DNA of 64,000 bases from positions 190,576-254,575 of the forward strand of contig CAVTCJ010000008.1 in the NCBI GenBank assembly GCA_963733145.1. The letters are read 5' to 3'. Numbering within the stretch: the stretch's first letter is position 1; each line of letters begins with the position of its first letter. The notes below the pieces were generated by a model. It saw only the letters and a list, made by a program, of their open reading frames with translations. It did not search any database and was not told the DNA's origin. The translations under genes were made by a program, and so were the position numbers. This stretch comes from JAHIKV01 sp963733145 (lineage in GTDB: Bacteria; Planctomycetota; Planctomycetia; Pirellulales; Thermoguttaceae). This document shows, piece after piece, positions 1 through 9,263 of this stretch.

Positions 1-90
1 AAAGACGAACACCGTGCCGCCTAAAGGCGGAACTACAAACGAAACTGAATATCAAACATTCGCCGCCTGAAGGCGGAACTACGAGCGCCG
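1..90. repeat. two copies of a short palindromic repeat
   Basis: Two near-identical units built on CCGCCTGAAGGCGGAACTAC lie at about 17-38 and 62-82, downstream of the hydrogenase large-subunit gene. Each contains a perfect hairpin (GCCGCCT/AGGCGGA type). It could act as a terminator or mRNA 3' stabiliser for the minus-strand operon, but the sequence shows only the palindromes. Confidence 0.6.
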
Positions 91-1554
91 CTACACGTAC
101 TGCGCCAGCCGCTCGACCACCGCCCCTTGCGGATCGCGGATGCGGACTTCCAGCGGCATCTGGCCGGGCAGGCTGTGGGTGGCACAGCCGAAGCAGGGGT
201 CGTAGGCGCGGAAGGCCATCTCGACCATGTTCAGCAACCCCTCGCTGACCTGGCCCTTGTGGATCAGGCCCTGGGCGGCCTTTTTCACCGACATGCAGAT
301 CGGGGCGTTGTTGTTCGTCGTGCCCACGATCAGGTTGACCTTCGTCAGAATGCCGCGCTCGTCGGTCGTGTAATGATGGGTCAGCGTGCCCCGCGGGGCC
401 TCGACGCAGCCCACGCCCTCGGTCGGCGTCTTGGTCGGCAAAACGCGATATTCCTTGCCGGTGATCTCGGGATCGGTGGCCAGTTCGACCCAGCGCTCGG
501 TGGCGTAGAGCAACTCGATCAGCCGCGCCCAGTGAGTGGCCAGGGTGTGGTTGACCGGCTTGCCGCCGAGGGTTTCGTACATCTTGTTGTACTCGGCCTC
601 GGCCAGCGGCGTGGCCATGCCGTCGGCGGCATTGCAACGCGACAGCGGCGTGGCCTTGTACACGCCCGAGTCCTCGCCGTCGACGAATCCCTTCCAGCCG
701 ATCTGCTTGAGGTAGGGGAACTTCAAGTAGCTCCAGGGCTCGACGCGCTCGGCGACGTACTCGCGGTACTGCGAGCAATCGTACTTGGCGTGTTCCTTGC
801 CCGAGGGGCTGGTGACGCGGATCGCGCCGTCGTAGAAGTTGGTTTTGTTGTTGGCGTCGACCATGCCCATGTTGTAGGTCTTGTGGACGTAGACGTCGCC
901 GGTGATGATTTTCAGGTAGTCGCTGTTGCCGAGCACGAGGTCGGCGAAGAGTTTCAGCGAGAACTTGGCGAACTCGATGGCCTCGCGTCCGCGGTCCTCG
1001 ATCTCCTTGCGCTGCTCTTCGTTGATACCGCGGCTGACGCCGCCGGGCAGGCCCCAGTTCGGGTGTACGCGGCGGCCGGCCATCATCTGGATCAAGGCGT
1101 GGCCGTCGTGCCGCATCTTCAGCACGTGCTTGGCCACGTCCATGCCCACCTTGGCCACCACGCCGAGGATGTTGCGTTCGGCGGGCGGGGCCGTCGGGCC
1201 GACGACGAAGTCCGGTCCGGCCAGGGCGTAAAAATGCGTCGTATGGTCGGTGGCGTAGAAGATGCTGTAGAACAACTCGCGGAGTTTCTTCGCCGTGGGC
1301 GGCGGATCGACGTGGAACACCGCGTCCAGCGCCTTGGTGGCCGCCATGTGATGGGCCTCCGGGCAGACGCCGCAGATCCGCGAGGTCAGGTTCGGCATGT
1401 CCTCGGCCGGCCGGCCGACGCAGAACTGCTCGAAGCCGCGGAGCTCGGGGATTTGCAGATAGGCGTTGGCCACTTCCCCCTGCTCGTCGAGGAAGATGTC
1501 GATTTTGCCGTGGCCTTCCAGCCGGGTGATGGGATCGATGGATATGCGTTTCAT
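91..1554 (-). CDS. mvhA: [NiFe]-hydrogenase large subunit, MvhA type (group 3c)
   Basis: Catalytic subunit that oxidises H2 at a NiFe(CN)2CO centre in the cytoplasmic Mvh-Hdr complex. The 487-residue protein has the N-terminal L1 motif RICGVCPEAHH and the C-terminal DPCFGCATH, giving the four Cys ligands of the NiFe site. About 27 residues follow the final His, as expected for a C-terminal peptide removed by a maturation endopeptidase; no maturation genes lie in the window. I chose ATG at 1554 (MKRISIDPITRLEGHGK) because GGAG sits about 9 bases upstream and because the longer reading starts before the conserved ITRLEGHG motif. It is the last gene of hdrCBA-mvhDGA, 460 bp after mvhG. The frame is intact. 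Confidence 0.93.
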   Translation of the reverse strand: MKRISIDPITRLEGHGKIDIFLDEQGEVANAYLQIPELRGFEQFCVGRPAEDMPNLTSRICGVCPEAHHMAATKALDAVFHVDPPPTAKKLRELFYSIFYATDHTTHFYALAGPDFVVGPTAPPAERNILGVVAKVGMDVAKHVLKMRHDGHALIQMMAGRRVHPNWGLPGGVSRGINEEQRKEIEDRGREAIEFAKFSLKLFADLVLGNSDYLKIITGDVYVHKTYNMGMVDANNKTNFYDGAIRVTSPSGKEHAKYDCSQYREYVAERVEPWSYLKFPYLKQIGWKGFVDGEDSGVYKATPLSRCNAADGMATPLAEAEYNKMYETLGGKPVNHTLATHWARLIELLYATERWVELATDPEITGKEYRVLPTKTPTEGVGCVEAPRGTLTHHYTTDERGILTKVNLIVGTTNNNAPICMSVKKAAQGLIHKGQVSEGLLNMVEMAFRAYDPCFGCATHSLPGQMPLEVRIRDPQGAVVERLAQYV

Positions 1555-1690
1555 CGTGAGAAACTCCAGGGCCGCCGTGCCGACGACCGCTAAGGACGTG
1601 GATTGCAAATCGATAATTGGATAATTTCGCGGAAAGATCGAATTCCCGCTCTACAATTTGCCACTTTACACTTTTCAATTTGCAATTCAT

Positions 1691-1832
1691 CTCGTTCCCA
1701 TGCTCCGTATGGGAACCGCAATGCCCCGACGCTCTGCGTCCGCGGTTGATCTTGTCATTACACGCGGTTGCTCCACACTCCGCGACGCGGAGCGTCGCCA
1801 CAGCCCGTTCCCATGTGGAGCATGGGAACGAG
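1691..1832. repeat. interspersed element with CTCGTTCCCATG inverted ends
   Basis: The segment begins CTCGTTCCCATGCTCC and ends GGAGCATGGGAACGAG, so it carries long imperfect inverted ends with two nested shorter palindromes. A partial relative of the same family (TTCCCACGCTCCGCGCGGGAACG) forms the end of the O-antigen ligase gene near 53741-53775. It is non-coding and sits between mvhG and mvhA. A smaller palindrome pair (CGGCGTAAACGCCGGG, GGGGCGTAAACGCCCC) follows at about 1903-1960. Confidence 0.7.
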
Positions 1833-1987
1833 GATAACTCAGTTCGCTTTCTGTTGAGGCCCATAAATGGGCCTGACAGTTCAATAGTATCGTTGCTCTC
1901 CTAACCCGGCGTAAACGCCGGGCCTAGTACCGCTTCGCGGACAAGGGGCGTAAACGCCCCTGATCTCCAAGCCGGCACTACCCCTCT

Positions 1988-2993
<1,006 letters not shown>

Positions 2994-2997
<4 letters not shown>

Positions 2998-3491
2998 GCG
3001 GGCACCTCCATCGCCTCTTCGTGCTCTTTGACAATATCATCGAGGGCCTTCCGCCGCTGGCCGTTCTCGGCCCAGTTTTGCGGCCAGCGGAGCGGGCCGA
3101 GCCGGCGGACGTCGGTCACCAGCTTGTCGATCGCCGCGGCCAACTGCTGGCCCTCGGCGGCCGAGGCCCAAACCAATTGAACGCGGTCCGGCTCGACGCC
3201 CATCGCCGCCAGGGTGTGCTTGAGCATGGCGAAGCGGCGCATGGCCTTATAGTTTTGACTGACGTAGTGACATTCGCCCGGATGGCAGCCGGCGATCATC
3301 ACGCCGTCGGCGCCGTCGGCCAGGGCCTTCAGCACAAAGGTCGGATCGACCCGGCCGCTGCACATCACGCGGATGATCCGCACGTTGGGCGGATACTTGA
3401 TCCGCGCCGAGCCGGCCAGGTCCGCCGCCCGGTACGAACACCAGTTGCAGAGAAAGCCCACGATTTTCGGTTCAAAGTTTTCGTTTGGCAT
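2994..3491 (-). CDS. mvhD: MvhD, [2Fe-2S] electron-transfer subunit linking hydrogenase to HdrA
   Basis: Small cytoplasmic protein (165 residues) of the MvhD/VhuD family that docks the hydrogenase onto HdrA. It shows the family Cys set: FLCNWCSY at the N-terminus, RVMCSGRVDP, and GCHPGECHY. It ends in an ATGA overlap with mvhG. Upstream, 117 bp containing an inverted pair of heptamer arrays separates it from hdrA. In some bacteria MvhD is fused to HdrA; here it is separate. Confidence 0.92.
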
Positions 3492-3504
3492 GTTAACCAG
3501 TTGT

Positions 3505-3601
3505 TGGTGGCTAGTGGTCAGTGGCTAGTGGATCAAAAATACTCATTGCGGCCGGGCTTGAAAATTCATCACTAGCCACTAGCCACTAACCACTAGCCAC
3601 C
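3505..3601. repeat. inverted CCACTAG heptamer arrays forming a hairpin
   Basis: The left arm (GTGGCTAGTGGTCAGTGGCTAGTGG, 3505-3531) and right arm (CACTAGCCACTAGCCACTAACC, 3569-3601) are both built of the 7-base unit seen at 1988-2027 but in opposite orientation. Together they can form a stem around about 35 bases of loop. It occupies the whole hdrA-mvhD gap. Confidence 0.8.
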
Positions 3602-3608
3602 AATGTTT

Positions 3609-5615
3609 CTATACGTTTGCCGTTTCGAGCTCCGCTTGCGGTTTCGCATCCCACAGGATGCCGTCGATTTCGGCGAAAATCTGCTCGTTGTTGAAATGCG
3701 CGCCGGTGATGACTCCGGCCGGACAGGCGGCCACGCAGGTGCCGCAGCCCTTGCACAACGCGGTCACCACGCGGCTGACCTTCTTCTCCTCGTCGTACTC
3801 GATGGCGTTGTAGGGGCAAATGTCGTTGCAAATCCGGCAGCCGGAGCAGTTCTCCTCGTCGATCGAGGCCACGATCGGCTCGATCGTGACGGTCCCCTTG
3901 GTAATCATGCCGGCGATCCGCGCGGCGGCCGCGGCGCCCTGGGCCACCGAGGCCGGAATGTCCTTCGGCCCCTGGCACACACCGGCCACGAAAATGCCGT
4001 CGGTCATTGTGGCCACCGGGTCGAGCTTCGGATGGCGCTCGGTGTACCAGCCGGCCATGCTGCACGAGATGCCGCACTTGATGCCCAATTCCTTGGCGTC
4101 GGCCTGCGGTTCCATGGCGCCCATCAGGACCACCATATCGACCGGAATCCGCCGCTGTTTGCCCAGCAGCGTGTCCTCGACCTGGACGATCAGTTTGCCG
4201 CGTTCGTCGGGCTTGCGGGCGGCGTCGGTCACTTCGGCCACCTTGCCGCGGACGAAGTGCATCCCTTCCGCCAGCAGCCGCTGATAGAACTCCTCGTAGT
4301 CCTTCATCGGCGTCCGCAGGTCGATGTAGAACGAGTAAACCTCGGCCTTGGTCTTTTCCAGGACCAGATGGCCGAACTTCAGCGCCGCCATGCAGCAGAC
4401 GCTCGAACAGTAGGGATTCGTGTTCGTGTCGCGGCTGCCGACGCAGTGCAGGATGGCGATCGACTTCGGCTCGGTCTTGCCGTCGCGGAGCACGATTTTT
4501 CCGCCCGTCGGCCCGGCGGCGTTGCAGAGCCGCTCGAATTCGAGGTTGGTGTAGACGTTTGCCAGCCGCCCGAAGCCGTACTGCGGAATCCGCTTGCAGT
4601 CGAAGAGCTTCCAGCCGGTGGCCATGACGATGTTGCCGACGTTCAGCTCGACGATTTCGTCCTTCTGGTCGTAATCGACGGCGTCGGTCGGGCAGACCTT
4701 CGAGCAGACCTGGCACTTGCCGCGGGTGAACCAGGTGCAGTTGGCGGTGTCGATCACGGGCGTGCGCGGCACGGCCTGGGGGAAGGGCGTGTAGATCGCC
4801 TTGCGGTAGCCCATGCCGGCCTCGAACACGTCGTCGATGATCTTCCGCGGGCATTTTTCGACGCAGATCCCGCAGCCGGTGCATTTGTCCGCGTCGATGT
4901 AGCGGGCCTTCTTGCGGATCTTGACCTTGAAATTGCCCACCGACCCGCTCACCTCCTCCAACTCGGAGTAGGTGAACATGGTGACTTTGTCGTGCTGGCC
5001 GACTTCGGACATCTTCGGCGTGAGGATGCAGGCCGAACAGTCCAGAGTGGGGAACGTCTTGTCGAACTGCGCCATGTGCCCGCCGATCGACGGCTCGCGC
5101 TCGACCAGGTAGACGGGGTATCCGGCGTCGGCCAATTCGAGCGTGGCCTGTAGGCCGGCGATGCCGCCGCCGACGACCAGCGTGGCGGGGTTCACCTCGA
5201 CCTTCATCGGTTCGAGCGGTTTCTGATGCTTCACCCGCCCGACGGCGGCCGAGATCAGGGCCTTGGCCTTTTCGGTGCCGGCGGCCTTGTCGCTGTTGAC
5301 CCAGGAGACGTGCTCCCGCAGGTTGGTCATCTGGCAGAGGAAGGGATTCAGGCCGGCCCGCTTGCAGGCGTTGCGGAAGGTCTTCTCGTGCAGGTGCGGC
5401 GAGCAGGCGCCCACGACCACGCCGGTCAGGCCGTGCTCGCGGATGTCGTCCTCGATCATCTGCTGACCGAGCGACGAACACATGAACTTGTAGTCCTTGG
5501 CGACCACGACGTCCGGGATATTCTGGCCGGCCCAGCGGGCGACCTCTTCCACGTCGATCGTTCCGGCTATGTTGCTGCCGCAGTGGCACACGTAAATGCC
5601 GATCTTATCGGCCAT
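3609..5615 (-). CDS. hdrA: HdrA-like FAD and iron-sulfur subunit (electron bifurcation)
   Basis: Central flavoprotein of the Hdr-Mvh complex. The FAD is the bifurcating cofactor in methanogen homologues, coupling H2 oxidation to ferredoxin and disulfide reduction. The 668-residue protein starts with the HdrA N-terminal VCHCGSN segment. It has the FAD-binding VVGGGIAGL at about residues 147-155, DCSACILTPKM at about 192-202, a ferredoxin motif KCTGCGICVEKCP at about 244-256, and a further Cys cluster near 293-309. A C-terminal 2x[4Fe-4S] domain has CSGCRICNDICP and CKGCGTCVAACP. ATG 5615 is preceded by AGGAG at 8 bases. The electron acceptor in a planctomycete lacking CoM/CoB is unknown. Confidence 0.92.
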   Translation of the reverse strand: MADKIGIYVCHCGSNIAGTIDVEEVARWAGQNIPDVVVAKDYKFMCSSLGQQMIEDDIREHGLTGVVVGACSPHLHEKTFRNACKRAGLNPFLCQMTNLREHVSWVNSDKAAGTEKAKALISAAVGRVKHQKPLEPMKVEVNPATLVVGGGIAGLQATLELADAGYPVYLVEREPSIGGHMAQFDKTFPTLDCSACILTPKMSEVGQHDKVTMFTYSELEEVSGSVGNFKVKIRKKARYIDADKCTGCGICVEKCPRKIIDDVFEAGMGYRKAIYTPFPQAVPRTPVIDTANCTWFTRGKCQVCSKVCPTDAVDYDQKDEIVELNVGNIVMATGWKLFDCKRIPQYGFGRLANVYTNLEFERLCNAAGPTGGKIVLRDGKTEPKSIAILHCVGSRDTNTNPYCSSVCCMAALKFGHLVLEKTKAEVYSFYIDLRTPMKDYEEFYQRLLAEGMHFVRGKVAEVTDAARKPDERGKLIVQVEDTLLGKQRRIPVDMVVLMGAMEPQADAKELGIKCGISCSMAGWYTERHPKLDPVATMTDGIFVAGVCQGPKDIPASVAQGAAAAARIAGMITKGTVTIEPIVASIDEENCSGCRICNDICPYNAIEYDEEKKVSRVVTALCKGCGTCVAACPAGVITGAHFNNEQIFAEIDGILWDAKPQAELETANV

Positions 5616-5735
5616 GATGTCGTCTCCTGTGGGGTGCGTGAAACGCACCAATAGTTGCGAATCCGCAAGCGGCATAACTGGCCGGTGAACCGGCCAGCCC
5701 TCAATTCAAATCCCAAATCCCTAATCCCAAATCCC

Positions 5736-6617
5736 TCAAGCCGGTTGTCCGAGTTTCGCCTCCACCACCGGCATGGCGGACACGAGCTCCTTGCCGAAGC
5801 CGAGTTTTTGCGGGTCGATGCCGAAGGCGATGCCCATCATCTGGGTGAAGTACATGATCGGCAGCCGGAAGTCGGCGCCGAAGAAGCCGTTCACCCGGCT
5901 CTGGTAGCCGTCGAGATTCAACTGGCACATCGGACACATGCAGACGATCATGTCGGCGTCGTAGTCCTGGGCGTTTTGCAGCAGACGGCGGATCAGCTCG
6001 AACGCCTGCGGCTCGCTGATCTGCGTCATGTGCCCGCCGCAGCAGTGGGCCTTCACCGGATAGTCGACCACCTCGGCCCCCAGCCAACCGAGCAGGTGGT
6101 CCAATTTCATCGGATACTCGGGGCTGTCCCCGTTGCTCACCGGCCGGACCACCTGGCATCCGTAGTACGGGGCCAGCCGCAGACCGGCCAGGGGGCGAAC
6201 CACCTTGTCGCGAACGGCCGTCTCGCCGATGTCGTCGACGATCACGTCGAGCATGTGGCGGACCGTCACCCGGCCCGGCTTGTAACTCAGCCCGCCCGCC
6301 GCCAGACACTGGTTGATCTCTTTGCCCAACTCGGGCTGATCGACCATCAGCTTGTTGGTCTTGGCGAGGTTCAGGTAGCACGCGGCACAGGGGGCCACGA
6401 GCTGATCCGTTTGCGGCTCGACCAGGGCCAGATTTCGGGCGATCACCGCACAGGCGGCCAATTCGTTCTGGCTGAAATACTCAGTCGCGCCGCAGCAGTT
6501 CCAATCGTCGAGCTCCTGCAGCCTGAGGCCCAGCAGATCGGACACCTCACGGACGGAGTGGTCGTAAGCGGCGGCGTTGCGTTCCAGCGAGCAACCGGGA
6601 TAGTATGCGTATTTCAT
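5736..6617 (-). CDS. hdrB: HdrB-like subunit with two CCG domains
   Basis: Catalytic disulfide-reductase subunit in the methanogen complex, where two non-cubane [4Fe-4S] clusters sit in CCG domains. This 293-residue protein has PGCSLER, WNCCGATEYF and APCAACY in the first domain, then YGCQVVRP, HCCGGHM and CMCPMCQ in the second, so both cluster sets look complete. It lies between hdrC and hdrA with roughly 110-120 bp gaps. In a bacterium its substrate need not be CoM-S-S-CoB; it could be another thiol pair or only a scaffold for electron transfer. Confidence 0.9.
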   Translation of the reverse strand: MKYAYYPGCSLERNAAAYDHSVREVSDLLGLRLQELDDWNCCGATEYFSQNELAACAVIARNLALVEPQTDQLVAPCAACYLNLAKTNKLMVDQPELGKEINQCLAAGGLSYKPGRVTVRHMLDVIVDDIGETAVRDKVVRPLAGLRLAPYYGCQVVRPVSNGDSPEYPMKLDHLLGWLGAEVVDYPVKAHCCGGHMTQISEPQAFELIRRLLQNAQDYDADMIVCMCPMCQLNLDGYQSRVNGFFGADFRLPIMYFTQMMGIAFGIDPQKLGFGKELVSAMPVVEAKLGQPA

Positions 6618-6655
6618 GGGTGGTTGGTGGTTGGGTGTCGGCCGTGTTCACACGG

Positions 6656-6731
6656 TTTTAGGTCTTAGGTCTTAGGTCTTTGAGGCGTGTGGCTTGCTTG
6701 GCTAAGACCTAAGACCCAAGACCTAAGACCT
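6656..6731. repeat. GGTCTTA heptamer hairpin array
   Basis: Three copies of TTAGGTC, a GC-rich loop, then four inverted copies of GACCTAAG/GACCCAAG. It fills the hdrB-hdrC gap and touches the hdrC stop codon. It has the same unit as the hairpin core of the elements at 16604-16738, 24671-24870 and 58719-58866, but lacks their conserved flanks. Confidence 0.85.
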
Positions 6732-7297
6732 CATTTCCCGCTCAATTCTTTGGCTTTGTTGATAATCGCCTGCAACTGTTCGATCTGGCGGATTTTCGTG
6801 GGCCGCAGGGCCATCCGCCCGCGAGTGAACATCTGCAATCCCATCGGCCCCATCTTCATCATGCTCAATGGCCGCTTCAGCAGGTGATAGCCGGTGGCCA
6901 GGCCGAACTCGAAGCTCCGCCCGTAGCGATCGACGAAATCGGTGAAGGTCTTGGCCAGGGCCGGGGCGTCGGTGTCGTGGTAGCGATTCTCGGCGATCGA
7001 CATCCGCTTCAACGTGTAAACGATGTCGGTGATGGGGATGCTCTGCGGGCAGCGGGACGTGCAAAGGTAGCAAGAGACGCAGGCCCACATCGTATTGGCC
7101 GCCAGCACGGCGTCCCGATCGTTGGCGCCGATCATGGCGATCAGCGTCCGCGGGCTGTACTGCATCTCGGCGCCGCTGGGGCACGATCCGCCGCAACTTC
7201 CGCACTGGAGGCAATGGACCAGGCGTTCACCGCCCGGTGTGGCTTCGATGACTTCTTCCAGGAAAGTCCCTTTTTTCTCGGCTATATGTGCTGCCAT
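6731..7297 (-). CDS. hdrC: HdrC-like 2x[4Fe-4S] subunit
   Basis: Ferredoxin-like subunit that passes electrons from HdrA to HdrB. The 188-residue protein has CLQCGSCGGSCP and CVSCYLCTSRCP, the two classic CxxCxxC...CP motifs, followed by a helical C-terminus. I start it at ATG 7297 (MAAHIAEKK) with GAGG about 9 bases upstream, rather than at a TTG 30 bases earlier. It is the first gene of the operon, so the promoter should lie in the gap up to about 7900. Confidence 0.9.
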   Translation of the reverse strand: MAAHIAEKKGTFLEEVIEATPGGERLVHCLQCGSCGGSCPSGAEMQYSPRTLIAMIGANDRDAVLAANTMWACVSCYLCTSRCPQSIPITDIVYTLKRMSIAENRYHDTDAPALAKTFTDFVDRYGRSFEFGLATGYHLLKRPLSMMKMGPMGLQMFTRGRMALRPTKIRQIEQLQAIINKAKELSGK

Positions 7298-7898
7298 TGG
7301 ATTACGGCCTCGGTGAAAATTCAGCAAATTGTCTATGTCGGCATTTCGGGGCAGGGTTCAACAGCCGGCAATTGCAGGAGGCGATTCGTTGGGACGGCAG
7401 TTATACGTACGCTGCATACGTATGTTGGGGTGGCAGTTGCACTGCCGCCCTCGTGTTGGCCGCGTCTCTGTGGCGGCAGTCCAACTGCCGCGCGAACGTG
7501 ATGACCTGCGTCCGGAAACGCCTCTTGCATCTATGGCAAGCAACCCGCGTGCCAGGGAGTGCAAATTTGGCATGAATAACGTAATCTTGTTGACGGTGCC
7601 GACTTGCGCCAAGCAGTTGTGCCGTGGAATCACAATTTTCGCCTCCCCTGCCACGGCTTTCCGCCCTCGGCCACGGATTTCCGCGAGCAACGACCGGATG
7701 TTTTGGCGGCCGACGTTGGTGTCCGGGATCGAGACAATATCCTCAAATGGGCGGGAAAATCGCGGACTGGCATTATGTATCCCGGTTTCGGCAGCGCCGC
7801 ACTATGATATAGTTGAGAGGGTCCGAATATAGGACCGTTTCGCCCGCCGTGCCCCGGGTGTATTCGCCGGGGGCTGAGTCGTTCGACAATACCGGAAC
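7298..7898. other. 600-bp gene-free stretch upstream of hdrC
   Basis: Divergent spacer between the hdr-mvh operon and the 203-residue gene. No open frame here has protein-like character. The only structure I see is an inverted repeat GGTGGCAGTTGCACTGCCGCC / GTGGCGGCAGTCCAACTGCCGC at about 7426-7490. Promoters for both flanking units presumably lie here but I cannot place them. Confidence 0.5.
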
Positions 7899-8510
7899 AT
7901 GCGACGAGTCATACACATCCCGATCATCCACGACTCCGCCGATCTGGGGTCGCTCTCCGCGGCGGTGCGGGAGCACTACGCGAAAATCTTCGGCCGGGCG
8001 AGTTGGAACCGCCGCGAGGAGGCCGTCAAGGCGTTGTGGAGCGACATCGAAGCCAACCTCGACGCCCTCCGCCTCGACCCCCGACGAACGAGAATCTATC
8101 AGGACGGGCTGCCGATCTGCGGGTTCGAGGAGCGAATCGTCCGCGAGCTTGCCGGGGCCGGCAGCAGCAACCACCAGTTGATACTCCGCTGGCTCGACCG
8201 CGGCGCCGTGCTGACGGGGACGGAAGACTCTCAACTGCTGATGGAAGAATACGAGTTCCAGAAAGACCGTTTTGCCGCCCAGGGCGGGGGAAACTCAAGC
8301 CCCACGAAAACAGCAGCCTTCGCCAATCGTCTGCTCAAGGCCCGCGACTCGTTCATCGCCGCGCGGATCGCGGATACGCTCAAGGAAGGCGAAACGGGAC
8401 TGCTCTTCCTGGGCGCGTTGCACCGACTGGATGATCTGCGGTCAAGCGATATTCGGTTGGACACCCTCGGCGACGCTGCCCGCGAAACTGTAGGGAGGCC
8501 ACGGTCCTAG
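7899..8510 (+). CDS. conserved hypothetical protein, 203 residues
   Basis: I do not recognise a named domain with certainty. The protein begins RRVIHIPIIHDSADLGSLS and ends with TLKEGETGLLFLGALHRLDDL. This pattern resembles a widespread family of cytosolic hypotheticals with conserved HIPIIH, RIYQDGLPICG and GTEDSQLLMEEYE stretches. No signal peptide or membrane segment is visible. The last 69 bases overlap convergently with the end of the gvpF/L gene on the other strand. Whether it belongs to the gas vesicle cluster is unclear. Confidence 0.6.
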   Translation: MRRVIHIPIIHDSADLGSLSAAVREHYAKIFGRASWNRREEAVKALWSDIEANLDALRLDPRRTRIYQDGLPICGFEERIVRELAGAGSSNHQLILRWLDRGAVLTGTEDSQLLMEEYEFQKDRFAAQGGGNSSPTKTAAFANRLLKARDSFIAARIADTLKEGETGLLFLGALHRLDDLRSSDIRLDTLGDAARETVGRPRS

Positions 8511-9251
8511 GATCGCGCAGCGCCCTTCTCGATGCGTCTCGCAAGCCTGCTCCAGGCGGCGGCGAAAATCCGTCAGACAGTTCCGCTCGACCAGAAACGC
8601 CAGGCGGACCGGGTAGGCCGGCGAGGGGGGCAATTTCAGCCACTGCCGGCAGCAGCCGTTGAGGCCCGCAATGAATCGGCCCACGATCTCTCGTTCCCGC
8701 TCGTCGTCGCCGTCCTTATGCCGGTAGTGCAAGCGGCGCTGTTCGATGTAGTCCAGGGGAGAAATAGGCTTAGCGGGTGTCCGAGTATCACTTTGGAGTT
8801 TGTGGGACAGCCGCCCTCGGCTGTCTTGGGCGATGCCGCACAGCCGAGGGCGGCTGTGCCACAAGTTGTTCTTGGGCGCCGGGCTAGATGCCGCGGGGGT
8901 TTCAATATCCTGCCGGTCGGCCGGAGCGATCCGCAGGGCCATTTCGCAGGTTCCCTCGAGGCGCTCGATATTTTCGAGCAGCTCGCGGCCGCGGCTCTCC
9001 AGTATGGCGCGAATTTCCGTCTCGTCGTGGAAGGCTGTGCCGAACTGGACGGGCAGCACGCAGATGCGGCGATGAATCGCCTCCAGGGCGGCGGCGTGGA
9101 GCTTCGGCGGGATGGCCCGATGCGGCGCGCCGATCAGCGCGCAGGCCAATTCGCCCGACAGGCTCCAGCGCATGTCCACCGCCCCGGCGGCCTGTTTCGG
9201 CACGCGCGACACGTCGCGACTGCGGCTGATGCCCAGCGGAAAGAGCGGCAC
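8442..9251 (-). CDS. gvpF: gas vesicle protein GvpF/L (copy 1) with an inserted repeat
   Basis: GvpF/L proteins are accessory or minor shell-associated proteins needed for gas vesicle assembly. The sequence has the family features LPVQFGTAFHDETEIRAILESR and the C-terminal GPWPPYSF signature. A GTG start at 9251 follows CCGGAGGTTGCC, a strong ribosome-binding site, 12 bp after the upstream gvpL stop. An extra stretch of about 28 residues (KNNLWHSRPRLCGIA... to ...HKLQSD) is not GvpF-like. It is the translation of a palindromic repeat at about 8790-8873 that keeps the frame open. The gene overlaps the convergent 7899-8510 gene. Family call is firm; functionality with the insert is unproven. Confidence 0.85.
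   Translation of the reverse strand: MPLFPLGISRSRDVSRVPKQAAGAVDMRWSLSGELACALIGAPHRAIPPKLHAAALEAIHRRICVLPVQFGTAFHDETEIRAILESRGRELLENIERLEGTCEMALRIAPADRQDIETPAASSPAPKNNLWHSRPRLCGIAQDSRGRLSHKLQSDTRTPAKPISPLDYIEQRRLHYRHKDGDDEREREIVGRFIAGLNGCCRQWLKLPPSPAYPVRLAFLVERNCLTDFRRRLEQACETHREGRCAILGPWPPYSFAGSVAEGVQPNIA
8790..8873. repeat. palindromic element inside gvpF, family also at 36079-36164
   Basis: GTGGGACAGCCGCCCTCGGCTGT, a short spacer, and ACAGCCGAGGGCGGCTGTGCCAC form a long hairpin. A near copy lies between the ABC transporter and DUF1854 genes at 36079-36164, where it is intergenic. Here it lies within the coding frame of gvpF. Confidence 0.85.
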
Positions 9252-9263
9252 GGCAACCTCCGG

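Noticed and set aside
127..1593. Long plus-strand open frame opposite mvhA (and similar long frames opposite mvhG, hdrA, the AAA ATPase and the subtilase)
   Set aside because: These are antisense shadows typical of GC-rich coding DNA. Their translations are low-complexity in Arg, Ala, Gly and Val and lack family motifs, while the opposite strand encodes complete known proteins.
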